From Candidatus Brocadiaceae bacterium (lineage in GTDB: Bacteria > Planctomycetota > Brocadiia > SM23-32), in assembly GCA_003551785.1 (NCBI GenBank), contig PUNP01000524.1, positions 1-17,904 of the forward strand: a DNA stretch of 17,904 nt, in the 5' to 3' direction. The notes under the pieces were generated by a model. That model saw only the letters and a program-made list of their open reading frames with translations, did not search any database and had not been told where the DNA came from. This document shows positions 1 to 6,244 of this stretch, piece after piece; the stretch's first letter is position 1; each line of letters begins with the position of its first letter. The position numbers and the translations under genes were made by a program.

Positions 1-98
1 ACGCTTTCAAGCGTCCTTGGGAGCGCGTAACAATTTCCGGGCTCCGGAGCCCTTGAAAGGGCTCACTACGAACCTGATATTGCCTTTTCGGCAGGCTC
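1..98. repeat. Degenerate right-hand part of a type-1 palindromic element
   Basis: This non-coding stretch is packed with short perfect palindromes: 1-14 (ACGCT/AGCGT arms), 39-52 (GGGCTC/GAGCCC) and 47-64 (GAGCCCTT, loop GA, AAGGGCTC). The last two overlap, so only one can form at a time. The 47-64 hairpin, followed by a CTACGAAC-like stretch and then CCTTTTCGGC, resembles the last palindrome plus terminal repeat of the complete element at 99-390. I read it as the diverged right end of another copy lying in tandem. The left part is outside the window. Confidence 0.5.
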
Positions 99-390
99 CT
101 AGGAGTGTAGCCGAAAAGGTAATAATGGGCAAATCCCGCAACTTTAAGTGCAACCGCGCCCCAACCGGGGCGCATTAATCTTTTCATCATTTATCCCCCT
201 GGTTAAGACCAGGGGCTACCTAACCTCGCCCCGCTGGGGCGAAAACAGAGACCTTGTCCCGAACGGGGCGAAGTACGGTAGCCTCGGGTTTCAACCCGAG
301 GCGATGAGTCACACGTATTTTTGCGCCCTGAAAGGGCGCGGTAGTTCGTTGCGTATTGACTATGGTGCGGCTTTCCGGCCACGCCCCTAG
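99..390 (+). repeat. Type-1 palindromic element, copy 1 (about 292 bp, MITE-like)
   Basis: This is a non-coding element bounded by imperfect inverted repeats: 99-118 against 371-390 match at 16 of 20 positions, and both ends carry CTAG. Between them lie six hairpins: P1 156-173 (GCGCCCC/GGGGCGC), P2 196-215 (CCCCTGGT/ACCAGGGG), P3 227-241 (CGCCCC/GGGGCG), P4 256-269 (GTCCC/GGGGC with one G-T pair), P5 282-301 (CCTCGGGTT/AACCCGAGG) and P6 323-339 (GCGCCCT/AGGGCGC). The block 196-301 matches 13265-13370 at 97 of 106 positions by my count, without gaps. There is no transposase, so it would be non-autonomous if mobile. A REP/BIME-like or MITE identity is inference. It ends 19 bases from the stop codon of the radical SAM gene. 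Confidence 0.8.
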
Positions 391-409
391 GCACTAGCTC
401 CGTTACTGA

Positions 410-1345
410 TCACTCGATTGATGATATCCCATAATAGGGCTTGGATCGAGTTATGGAGCCATCGGCAATAAGCTTTTTAAGTATCGGTTCAAGCTTTTTC
501 ACCGGCATTCCGGTGATAGCAGCCAATTCTTCAGCGGTACAGGGGCGGCGCTTGAGGACATTCAGCAGTTTATTTTCTTCTCCCGTCGAGTCGCATGAGG
601 GGCTTTGGGCTGATAACGCCATCTCTGGAGCTTTTGCTATGATTTCTGCTTCATTGTTAATCAAATCGCGAATCTGCATCAGACGAGAAGGACTCAATGG
701 CTGCACCTCCTTTTCCGCCGGTGGGCGTACGGCCGTGTTCAGTTGTACCTTGTCGGGAGCAATAAGTTGAATCATTTCTTTAAATTTAGCACAATGAATA
801 TCGGAGTCATTGATACCGGGGATGAGGAAAATTTCCAGCCAAAGTGAGCCGTTGAAATTCTTTCTTAGCTCAATCAATCCATTCAGCATAAGGTTGAAGT
901 CGATAGATGGATGTGGACGGTTTATTCGGCTGAAACTATCATCGTCGCAAGCGTCTAAATTGGGGATGATCACATCGATATTGTGGCACTCCTCACGTAC
1001 TTCAGGCATCCACATGAGTGATCCGTTGGTTAGCAGACATACAGGGATGTCGTAGTTATTTTTCAGTTTGGTGGCAATGTCACCGAATGCCGTATTCAGC
1101 GTGGGTTCCCCAGAACCGCCCAAAGTAATGTAATCGGGCAGTTGTGTAGAATTCAGTTTTTTATCTATTTCCTGGAGTATTAACGCGGCGGGAATATACA
1201 CCTTTCTTTCGAAAATAGTCGAGTATCCGCTGCCGATCTGACAATAGATGCAATCGTAATTGCACGTTTTCATTGGCAGGATGTCGACACCAAGTGAGCG
1301 TCCAAGGCGTCGCGATTTGACAGGGCCGTAAACATAATTTGTCAT
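410..1345 (-). CDS. Radical SAM protein, COG0731 type (wyosine-synthase-like Fe-S oxidoreductase)
   Basis: The product is predicted to be a 311-residue cytosolic radical SAM enzyme. The iron-sulfur motif is C28-x3-C32-x2-C35 (CNYDCIYC), preceded by the family signature YGPVKSRRLGRSLGVD. The TLGGSGEPTLN stretch is the usual SAM-side glycine motif. The last 50 or so residues look like a winged-helix domain (KRRPCTAEELAAITGMPVKK). The reading frame is open upstream to 1435, but I chose ATG 1343-1345: the family signature begins there, and AGGAG sits 7 bases upstream. The family is often annotated as tRNA wyosine-related, but the substrate in bacteria is unproven and I do not assign one. It lies about 250 bases downstream of fmdB on the same strand. 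Those 250 bases hold a perfect hairpin at 1457-1471 and nothing else I recognise apart from the fmdB terminator. Confidence 0.85.
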   Translation of the reverse strand: MTNYVYGPVKSRRLGRSLGVDILPMKTCNYDCIYCQIGSGYSTIFERKVYIPAALILQEIDKKLNSTQLPDYITLGGSGEPTLNTAFGDIATKLKNNYDIPVCLLTNGSLMWMPEVREECHNIDVIIPNLDACDDDSFSRINRPHPSIDFNLMLNGLIELRKNFNGSLWLEIFLIPGINDSDIHCAKFKEMIQLIAPDKVQLNTAVRPPAEKEVQPLSPSRLMQIRDLINNEAEIIAKAPEMALSAQSPSCDSTGEENKLLNVLKRRPCTAEELAAITGMPVKKLEPILKKLIADGSITRSKPYYGISSIE

Positions 1346-1531
1346 TGGCTGACTCCTACACATTCTGGGTCGTTCAGAACAAGCACTCGGCATTTTTCTC
1401 GACGTAAAAAATTCGTATCCGGGAGGCGCCGGCATCCCCGAAGCATGGCGTCAGTGCGGACGAGACGTCCGAGTTCCCAGGAGATACATGGCTCACAGAG
1501 GGAATAAAAGCACAGACAGGAGAATTACGTT

Positions 1532-1563
1532 AAAAAAAAGCTGCCGGCGGGGACGCCTGAGCT
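1532..1563 (-). terminator. Candidate rho-independent terminator of fmdB
   Basis: Read on the minus strand, an imperfect hairpin (outer AGCT/AGCT arms, inner GGCG/CGCC with loop TCCC) runs straight into eight T residues (A532-539 on the plus strand). It starts about 33 bases after the fmdB stop codon. The stem has an internal loop, so strength is uncertain. Confidence 0.4.
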
Positions 1564-1595
1564 CTTCGGGATATCTTGCGCCGTAAATCAAGCAC

Positions 1596-1880
1596 TCAGT
1601 CTTTTTTTGCAGCCGGGCAAGAATCCGAGCAGGATTCTGAAGCGTTTGGGCATGATGATCCGGAACCATTATTTTTTTGAGGTGAACTCCCGGAATTGCT
1701 GTTCCGGCTGTCGGTAATATAGAAACCGGAGCCTTTAAATACAAGCCCGGCACCGCCGTGGATTATACGCCTCACCTGACCGCCGCACGTGGTGCATTCA
1801 GTTAAAGGGTCATCATTAATACCCTGAAATTTCTCAAAAATATTTTTACAGTCGTCACATTCATATTCGTAAGTAGGCAT
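1596..1880 (-). CDS. FmdB-family zinc ribbon protein
   Basis: This is a 94-residue protein with the typical FmdB opening MPTYEYECDDC. Its zinc ribbon has two cysteine pairs, C8-x2-C11 and C29-x2-C32, followed by VRRIIHGG. The C-terminal tail is low-complexity, rich in Ser, Asn and Gly with three further cysteines, ending AAKKD, and is probably disordered. The start is clear: ATG 1878-1880 with GGAG about 9 bases upstream. The family is widespread and small. It is named after a putative regulator of a formamidase operon, but its function is generally unknown. It lies downstream of a candidate terminator, so it probably has its own promoter, which I could not pinpoint. Confidence 0.85.
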   Translation of the reverse strand: MPTYEYECDDCKNIFEKFQGINDDPLTECTTCGGQVRRIIHGGAGLVFKGSGFYITDSRNSNSGSSPQKNNGSGSSCPNASESCSDSCPAAKKD

Positions 1881-1917
1881 TTTGTTTACTCCATCTTTCT
1901 GATGTTGTAATATCTGT

Positions 1918-1936
1918 AAAAACGCAGTTTACTGCG
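1918..1936 (-). terminator. Candidate terminator downstream of the folD/SpoIIM-like pair
   Basis: On the minus strand, CGCAG, loop TAAA and CTGCG are followed immediately by TTTTT. The stem is short but perfect. It separates the SpoIIM-like gene from fmdB. Its loop sequence also resembles the AGTAAAC word that recurs in the structured intergenic repeats. Confidence 0.45.
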
Positions 1937-1981
1937 CTTAGAAAACAATCAAGTATAAGCGGATGACTACATTGGCAAACA

Positions 1982-2049
1982 TTCAGTCAACCACATTATC
2001 TCATCACCATCAGCACCGGGCAAAAGGTGATGCCAGGTAGTTTACTGAA
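1982..2049. repeat. Structured intergenic repeat, copy A
   Basis: This is a nested hairpin. The outer arms 1982-1991 and 2040-2049 pair at 9 of 10 positions, and the inner arms CATCACC (2002-2008) and GGTGATG (2026-2032) pair perfectly. The 17-base loop begins ATCAGCACCGGGC. The same layout and a similar loop recur at 5418-5480, and a weaker match lies at 13578-13648. It sits in the 209-base gap between the SpoIIM-like gene and fmdB. Confidence 0.55.
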
Positions 2050-2089
2050 GACTTACTACATTTTACTTTAATGTCATATTTGATGCAAG

Positions 2090-2728
2090 TTATTCATCAC
2101 CCTCCGCCGTTCCGGCACGTATAGCTATGGTTTCAGATATGGCGCTGATAAGCAGTGTAGGAAAGATGATAATGGCGAAAGCGGCAGCACGGGGTTGCAG
2201 TGCTTCCAGGTAGGGCGTTCCCTGCCATGCAACTTCGGCTCCCATACGCATCCCGAGCGCTATACTGTAAAAAAAACACGGAAGTTCTAATGCCAGCACA
2301 AGCAATCCGCATCCCATAGCGATTGCGGGATGAGGATGCCAGGCGTCTTCAGAGGGGGAGGGTGGGACAAGTGGCGATTCGCCGGCATCTTCACCTTTCC
2401 AGCTCTGACTGCCCAGCACGATACCTATATTCATACCCGTCCAAATAGCAAAGACCATAGGCAGCAGTTGATGGATTCCACTAGCCATGTAAATGAACAT
2501 CACCATCGAGTTAAAAAGCCAGATCACGACGGCCATCCTGATCATATTGCCGCTATCGCCCATCAGCCGCCTGACGTTACTCATAACCCAAATGGGCGGG
2601 GCAGTGAGGGGAGCGATGCGATATTTGTTCACGGGGATGGATAGGAATAACCCAACAGCCATGAGCAAGGCGGCATCGGTAGCCAAGCGGAAGTGGTCGG
2701 CTAAGATTTCCTGGACGAAATAAAGCAT
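2090..2728 (-). CDS. SpoIIM-like integral membrane protein
   Basis: This 212-residue hydrophobic protein has about five predicted membrane spans (roughly residues 17-31, 63-82, 87-107, 135-158 and 184-203). Two stretches look like the SpoIIM (DUF95) family. One is a first-half LFNSMVMFIYMASG followed by a span ending GMNIGIVLG. The other is the second-half ALELPCFFYSIALGMRMG, matching the family's E-L-P...G-x-R-x-G pattern, followed by a last helix ending in a conserved Glu (ISAISET). A hydrophilic Pro/Ser/Glu-rich loop (about 110-134) separates the halves. SpoIIM-like proteins occur in many non-sporulating bacteria with unknown function, and nothing here suggests sporulation. The ATG follows the folD double stop directly and no good Shine-Dalgarno site is visible, so translational coupling to folD is likely. 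Confidence 0.6.
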   Translation of the reverse strand: MLYFVQEILADHFRLATDAALLMAVGLFLSIPVNKYRIAPLTAPPIWVMSNVRRLMGDSGNMIRMAVVIWLFNSMVMFIYMASGIHQLLPMVFAIWTGMNIGIVLGSQSWKGEDAGESPLVPPSPSEDAWHPHPAIAMGCGLLVLALELPCFFYSIALGMRMGAEVAWQGTPYLEALQPRAAAFAIIIFPTLLISAISETIAIRAGTAEGDE

Positions 2729-2731
2729 TTA

Positions 2732-3610
2732 TTATTGTTGTCGCTTAGCACATTCTACGGTATTCTGAAGCAGCATAGCGGTAGTAACAAGCCCGACACC
2801 ACCGGGAACCGGTGTTATGGCTGAAGCCACTTCCCTGGCAGAACCGAAGTCTACATCCCCGACGACTTTGCTTTTCTTCTTGCCGTCAACTTCAACTTTA
2901 ACGCGATTGATGCCGACATCGATGATGACGGAGTCTTCTCTGATCATATCACCATTGACGAGCCCTGCTTTCCCAGCCGCTACTATCAGCACTTCGGCGC
3001 GTTGAGTATGGAACGCCAGGTCTTGGGTTGCTATATGGCAGCAGGTGACAGTGGGGGAGTTCATCATGGAGCGCAGCAGCATGACTAAAGCCGGTTTACC
3101 GACAATTTCGCTGTGACCAACCACGACGGTTTCTTTACCGCTCATGTCAACATCGAAGTCCTCAAGCATAGCAATGACGGCATGGGCGGTGCAGGGCGCC
3201 AGGGACATATCGCCATAAAAAAGGCGGCCTATATTGGCGGGATGAATGCCTTCAACATCCTTTTCTGGTGCGATTTCCAATAGGACAGCGCGCCCGTCCA
3301 CTCCTTCCGGCAGGGGCATTAATTGCAAAATACCTGTGACTGAATCGTCAGTGTTGAGTTCATGTATATAGCTTTTCAGGGATTCGGTATCATTATTCTC
3401 ACCGATGATATCCGTGCCGTGCAGTTCGTATTCTATGCCCACTTCTTCACAAGCTTTTTTCTGGCTTTTAGCGTAGAATTTTGCACCCGCGTTATCCGTT
3501 GCCAGCACGGATATGAGCTTAGGTTCAGACGGCATGAGATTGACAGTGTTTTTGACATCTTCCTTGATGCGTTCGGCAATAGGTTTACCTTCGATCATTT
3601 CGGCTGTCAT
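2732..3610 (-). CDS. folD: FolD-type methylenetetrahydrofolate dehydrogenase homologue with altered active site
   Basis: This 292-residue protein covers the full FolD fold. The landmarks are YAKSQKKACEEVG (46-58), GILQLMPLP (93-101), KDVEGIHPANIGRL (117-130), VVVGHSEIVGKP (162-173), DVGINR, GDVDF and ITPVPGGVGLVT. FolD normally oxidises 5,10-methylene-THF and hydrolyses the methenyl product. Aligned by eye to E. coli FolD, the catalytic Lys is Gln50, the Gln of VQLPLP is Leu97, the second Asp of KDVDG is Glu120, and GVGPMT reads GVGLVT. The protein is otherwise intact, so this looks like functional divergence rather than decay. A monofunctional dehydrogenase is one possibility. The start ATG 3608-3610 has GGAG 10 bases upstream. 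It is first in a two-gene unit with the SpoIIM-like gene. The family assignment is sure; the activity is not. Confidence 0.88.
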   Translation of the reverse strand: MTAEMIEGKPIAERIKEDVKNTVNLMPSEPKLISVLATDNAGAKFYAKSQKKACEEVGIEYELHGTDIIGENNDTESLKSYIHELNTDDSVTGILQLMPLPEGVDGRAVLLEIAPEKDVEGIHPANIGRLFYGDMSLAPCTAHAVIAMLEDFDVDMSGKETVVVGHSEIVGKPALVMLLRSMMNSPTVTCCHIATQDLAFHTQRAEVLIVAAGKAGLVNGDMIREDSVIIDVGINRVKVEVDGKKKSKVVGDVDFGSAREVASAITPVPGGVGLVTTAMLLQNTVECAKRQQ

Positions 3611-3700
3611 AATGCATAATCTCCAAAAATTTACGTTGCTTTAATTCCGTTATTCTCCACCTTAAATGCATGTGGAAGTTTACAATTACATTAAACCCTA

Positions 3701-3848
3701 TAATCATTGAAATGTCAAACTGATGGTCGAATAAACCGAATGAATCGGGTGAATATCGGCAAAAATCGAAAATGTGAAGTCCTAATAATCATTGAAATGT
3801 CAAACTGATGGTCGAATAAACCGAATGAATCGGGTGAATATCGGCAAA
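3701..3848. repeat. Tandem duplication with 63-bp perfect direct repeat
   Basis: Bases 3701-3763 recur exactly at 3786-3848 (period 85). The spacer and the following bases are similar but not identical. The unit contains TGAATCGG and TGAATATCGG as spaced near-repeats and a small CCGA/TCGG inverted pair. It occupies the divergent gap between folD (minus) and mgtE (plus), just upstream of the likely mgtE promoter. A minus-strand reading frame through it is only an effect of the duplication. The rest of the 354-base gap shows nothing I recognise apart from the mgtE promoter. Confidence 0.9.
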
Positions 3849-3883
3849 CAGCAAAAATGTGAATACCTGTCCACCGGTCAAAA

Positions 3884-3913
3884 TTGACAAAAAGCCTGCA
3901 AATAGCATAAAAT
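3884..3913 (+). promoter_or_regulatory. Likely sigma-70-type promoter of mgtE
   Basis: A perfect TTGACA at 3884-3889 is followed after 18 bases by TAAAAT at 3908-3913 (5 of 6 to the consensus). The predicted transcript would have a leader of about 45 bases with GGAGG at 3951-3955. That is too short for a magnesium (M-box) riboswitch, and none is apparent. Confidence 0.55.
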
Positions 3914-3964
3914 AGATGCAAAAATTCAATTAAAATCGTAATCATCAGCTGGAGGCACAGACTT

Positions 3965-5356
3965 ATGGAAGAAATGGAATATGACATCACTGAATTGGAA
4001 TCAGCATACAGCAGCGGTGATATCGAAAAGGTGAAAAATATTTGTCAATCCACTCACCCTGCCAATGTTGCAGAGGCGCTTCAGGGTTTCAAGCCTGAAG
4101 AGATTTGGGAAATCATCAGGGAACTGCCTCAAGAAAGTTTAGCTGAAATTTTCTTCCGCTTGCCCGAGGATATTCAGGTCGAAATTGCTGACGCCTTACC
4201 GCGTGAAGAATTGGCTTTTTTGGTTACTGCCATGGCACCGGATGACCGGGTGGATTTGCTTAAAGCTCTACCTGAAGAGAAGCGTCATACACTTTTCCCT
4301 GTTCTCGCCCATGCTGAAAGAGAGGATATCAGGCGCCTTGCCTCTTTTGCCGAAGGCACTGCAGGGGCGGTTATGACGTCTGATTATGCCATGCTATCGC
4401 CGCATCAGACAGCGGGCAATGCTATTGCTAAAGTCCGCCGTGAGGCGCCGGATAAGGAGACAATATATTATTGCTATGTAGTTGGTCCCGCCCGTAAACT
4501 ATTGGGTTTCCTTTCGCTTAAAGACCTGATACTGGCACCGGCAGATAAGCGGGTGGAAGATTTGATGCAGAAGGATGTTGTTTCGGTGCAAGCCGGTGAG
4601 GACCAGGAGGTGGCGGCAAGAAAAATTGCCGAATATGACCTTATCGCTTTGCCGGTTGTTAATGAAACCGGTGCTTTGCTAGGTATAATTACAGAAGATG
4701 ACGCTATTGATATTATTGAGCAGGAACATACCGAGGACCTGGAAAAGTTTATGGCTATATCAGGTGAACACCAGGCGGGGTCTTACCTGCGCCAGAATGT
4801 TCGCCGCCACTTCCTTAACAGGGTGGGTTGGATAGTTGCTCTGGCAATGCTGGGACTGCTTTCCGGTCGAGTAGTTCAAGGTTTTGAGGGCGCATTGGAG
4901 CAGCTTGCTATTTTGGCTTTCTTCATGCCGATGGTGGCCGACACCGGTGGGAATATCGGCAGTCAATCGGCAACAGTAATTGTCCAGGCCCTTGCGCTTA
5001 AAGAAATAGAACTGAAGGATGGCGCTGTTATCATATTGAAAGAGTTTCGTATATCGTTGCTGTTAGCTGTGGTTTTGGGGGGGCTGGCTTTTTGCAACGT
5101 TTTCATTTTATCCAGAATTACCGGGGGGGAATTTGATGTCGCCGGTTTCGGATTGACTAATGTTGCCGTAGCGATTTCTGTGGGCCTTACGCTCCAGGCC
5201 ATCTCTTCAGCTGTCATAGGGTCGGTCTTACCATTATTGGCAGCATTTTTCAAAAAAGACCCGGCCGTCGTCGCCAGCCCTATGCTTACTACGCTGGTTG
5301 ACCTGACCGGATTAATAATTTACTTTACTTCTGCGTCCCTGATTCTCGGATTATGA
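3965..5356 (+). CDS. mgtE: MgtE magnesium transporter
   Basis: This 463-residue inner-membrane Mg2+ channel/transporter has the standard three-part layout. The N-terminal helical-repeat domain is at about 1-130, with APDDRVDLLKALPEE near its end. The tandem CBS domains span about 135-255 (VMTSDYAMLSPHQTAG; DLIALPVVNETGALLGIITE). The C-terminal pore domain has five helices (about 285-463). The pore signature ADTGGNIGSQSATVIVQAL is intact. Asp446 in LVDLTGLIIYF corresponds to the conserved pore aspartate known from Thermus MgtE. Length is normal for the family. ATG 3965 follows GGAGG with 9 bases spacing. It is probably transcribed from the promoter at 3884-3913. In characterised MgtE, Mg2+ binding to the N and CBS domains closes the pore, so regulation may be at the protein level. 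Confidence 0.95.
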   Translation: MEEMEYDITELESAYSSGDIEKVKNICQSTHPANVAEALQGFKPEEIWEIIRELPQESLAEIFFRLPEDIQVEIADALPREELAFLVTAMAPDDRVDLLKALPEEKRHTLFPVLAHAEREDIRRLASFAEGTAGAVMTSDYAMLSPHQTAGNAIAKVRREAPDKETIYYCYVVGPARKLLGFLSLKDLILAPADKRVEDLMQKDVVSVQAGEDQEVAARKIAEYDLIALPVVNETGALLGIITEDDAIDIIEQEHTEDLEKFMAISGEHQAGSYLRQNVRRHFLNRVGWIVALAMLGLLSGRVVQGFEGALEQLAILAFFMPMVADTGGNIGSQSATVIVQALALKEIELKDGAVIILKEFRISLLLAVVLGGLAFCNVFILSRITGGEFDVAGFGLTNVAVAISVGLTLQAISSAVIGSVLPLLAAFFKKDPAVVASPMLTTLVDLTGLIIYFTSASLILGL

Positions 5357-5417
5357 GCACGAGATGTTTGACTTACCAGGGTTTCACTGGTATAGTAAAC
5401 TATAGTTGTATATTCGC

Positions 5418-5480
5418 AGTGAACACTTTGTCATCACTATCGGCACAGGGCGTAGTAGTGATAAATCAGCGTAGTTCACT
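5418..5480. repeat. Structured intergenic repeat, copy B
   Basis: The outer arms AGTGAAC (5418-5424) and GTTCACT (5474-5480) pair perfectly. The inner arms ATCACTA (5433-5439) and TAGTGAT (5456-5462) also pair perfectly. The 16-base loop begins TCGGCACAGGGC, close to copy A. It lies in the 174-base gap between mgtE and the lipoprotein gene, ending about 50 bases before the latter's start. Separate small inverted repeats at 5374-5392 and 5392-5403 lie just upstream, without a T tract. Confidence 0.6.
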
Positions 5481-5530
5481 AAATATTTTAATAAGAGTTA
5501 TCCATTTTCTTCAATTATCGGAGGCGAATT

Positions 5531-6181
5531 ATGTTTGCGAATTTCAAAAAATATTTGTTGGTTGTCATGATAGCATTTTCCCCCGTTATTATTTCAGGTT
5601 GTGCGACAGGTGATAGTGTTATATCTCCGGCGTTTTATGATCTTCAGCCTGATCGTATAGCCATAGTCGACGTGACCGGGGATGTCAGAGGTTCTACTGC
5701 GAAGAACCAGATATCCAGTTATTTTGCCGCTGAACTTATGAAGAAGGGTTACCGGGTGATCGAGCGCGAAAGGGTCGATAGCGTTTTAAAAGAACAGGAT
5801 TTTCAGCGTTCGGATGTCACATCAAGTGATGAAGCTGCCGAGCTCGGCGAGGTCCTGAATGTGCCGGCGGTAGCGATGCTGGATGTGACAGTAAGCGGAG
5901 AGAAACTTAGTATGACGGGCCGTATTGTTGCGACGGAAACCGGCGAAGTTCTCTGGATAGGTTCAGGACGCGGCGGAACTGGTCAGACATTAGCTACGCT
6001 TCTGGGAGCCGGTGCCGGCGTCGCTGCAGGGTCGCAGGTCGGCGGCGGAAGCGGTCGTACGGCCGCGATGATTGGCGGTGGAGTTATCGGTGCTGTGGCG
6101 GGCAGTGAACTTGCGCCTCAGGTCGCCAGGATGGTTGAGCGTGCTATACAGCGTATGTCACGAGACCTTCCGGAAAGGTGA
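5531..6181 (+). CDS. CsgG-like lipoprotein with glycine-zipper tail
   Basis: This 216-residue predicted lipoprotein has the signal peptide MFANFKKYLLVVMIAFSPVI and lipobox ISGC, giving lipidated Cys24. The mature part resembles the CsgG/curli-assembly fold: a first strand (RIAIVDVTGD), then a helix and strand with GYRVIERERVDSVLKEQDF, then AAELGEVLNVPAVAMLDVTV and a strand pair TGRIVATETGEVLWIGS. That RVIER...VL.EQ pattern is typical of the family. The C-terminal third carries a Gly/Ala-rich glycine-zipper stretch (about 148-193, with GAGAG, GGGSG and GGGVIGAVAG), which in other envelope proteins can insert in or span a membrane. It is half the length of E. coli CsgG and has no curli genes nearby, so a role in amyloid secretion is unlikely. 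The start has GGAGG 6 bases upstream. It probably acts in the cell envelope. Confidence 0.7.
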   Translation: MFANFKKYLLVVMIAFSPVIISGCATGDSVISPAFYDLQPDRIAIVDVTGDVRGSTAKNQISSYFAAELMKKGYRVIERERVDSVLKEQDFQRSDVTSSDEAAELGEVLNVPAVAMLDVTVSGEKLSMTGRIVATETGEVLWIGSGRGGTGQTLATLLGAGAGVAAGSQVGGGSGRTAAMIGGGVIGAVAGSELAPQVARMVERAIQRMSRDLPER

Positions 6182-6196
6182 GATTTTTCCTTTTTT
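6165..6196 (+). terminator. Weak candidate terminator or attenuator after the lipoprotein gene
   Basis: ACCTT/AAGGT arms around CCGGA overlap the end of the coding region and are followed after four bases by ATTTTTCCTTTTTT. The stem is only five pairs, so read-through into folP is likely. Confidence 0.3.
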
Positions 6197-6244
6197 AACT
6201 ATTAATTGCTGATCAATCCGAATACCGAATTGGAGCTTAAAGAT

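Noticed and set aside
148..390. Open reading frames across the palindromic elements (148-390 plus, 203-394 minus, 13202-13462 plus, 13080-13340 minus)
   Set aside because: They recur on both strands of the repeats because the palindromes lack stop codons in several frames; the products have no domain and no ribosome site, and they cross hairpins.
99..390. Integron attC sites or tRNA-like structures in the palindromic element
   Set aside because: There is no integrase, no cassette structure with R'' and R' boxes, and no cloverleaf; the hairpins are consecutive and independent.
1493..1753. Minus-strand frame overlapping fmdB
   Set aside because: It is a shadow of fmdB in another frame; the zinc ribbon cysteines and ribosome site support fmdB.
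3701..3848. CRISPR array
   Set aside because: There are only two units, 63 bases long, with a 22-base interval and no cas genes; it is a simple tandem duplication.
3914..3964. Magnesium riboswitch (M-box) before mgtE
   Set aside because: The predicted leader is only about 45 bases and lacks the three-way architecture.
5374..5403. mgtE terminator (TACCAG/CTGGTA hairpin and a neighbouring ATAGT/ACTAT pair)
   Set aside because: The inverted repeats are real but no T tract follows, so I cannot support termination there.
5357..5530. Folate (THF) or c-di-AMP (ydaO-type) riboswitch upstream of the folP-cdaA run
   Set aside because: The gap holds the small nested hairpin only; I see neither riboswitch's conserved core.
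6206..6244. Upstream TTG start for folP
   Set aside because: It has no Shine-Dalgarno and adds residues not typical of FolP; ATG 6245 has GGAG at good spacing.
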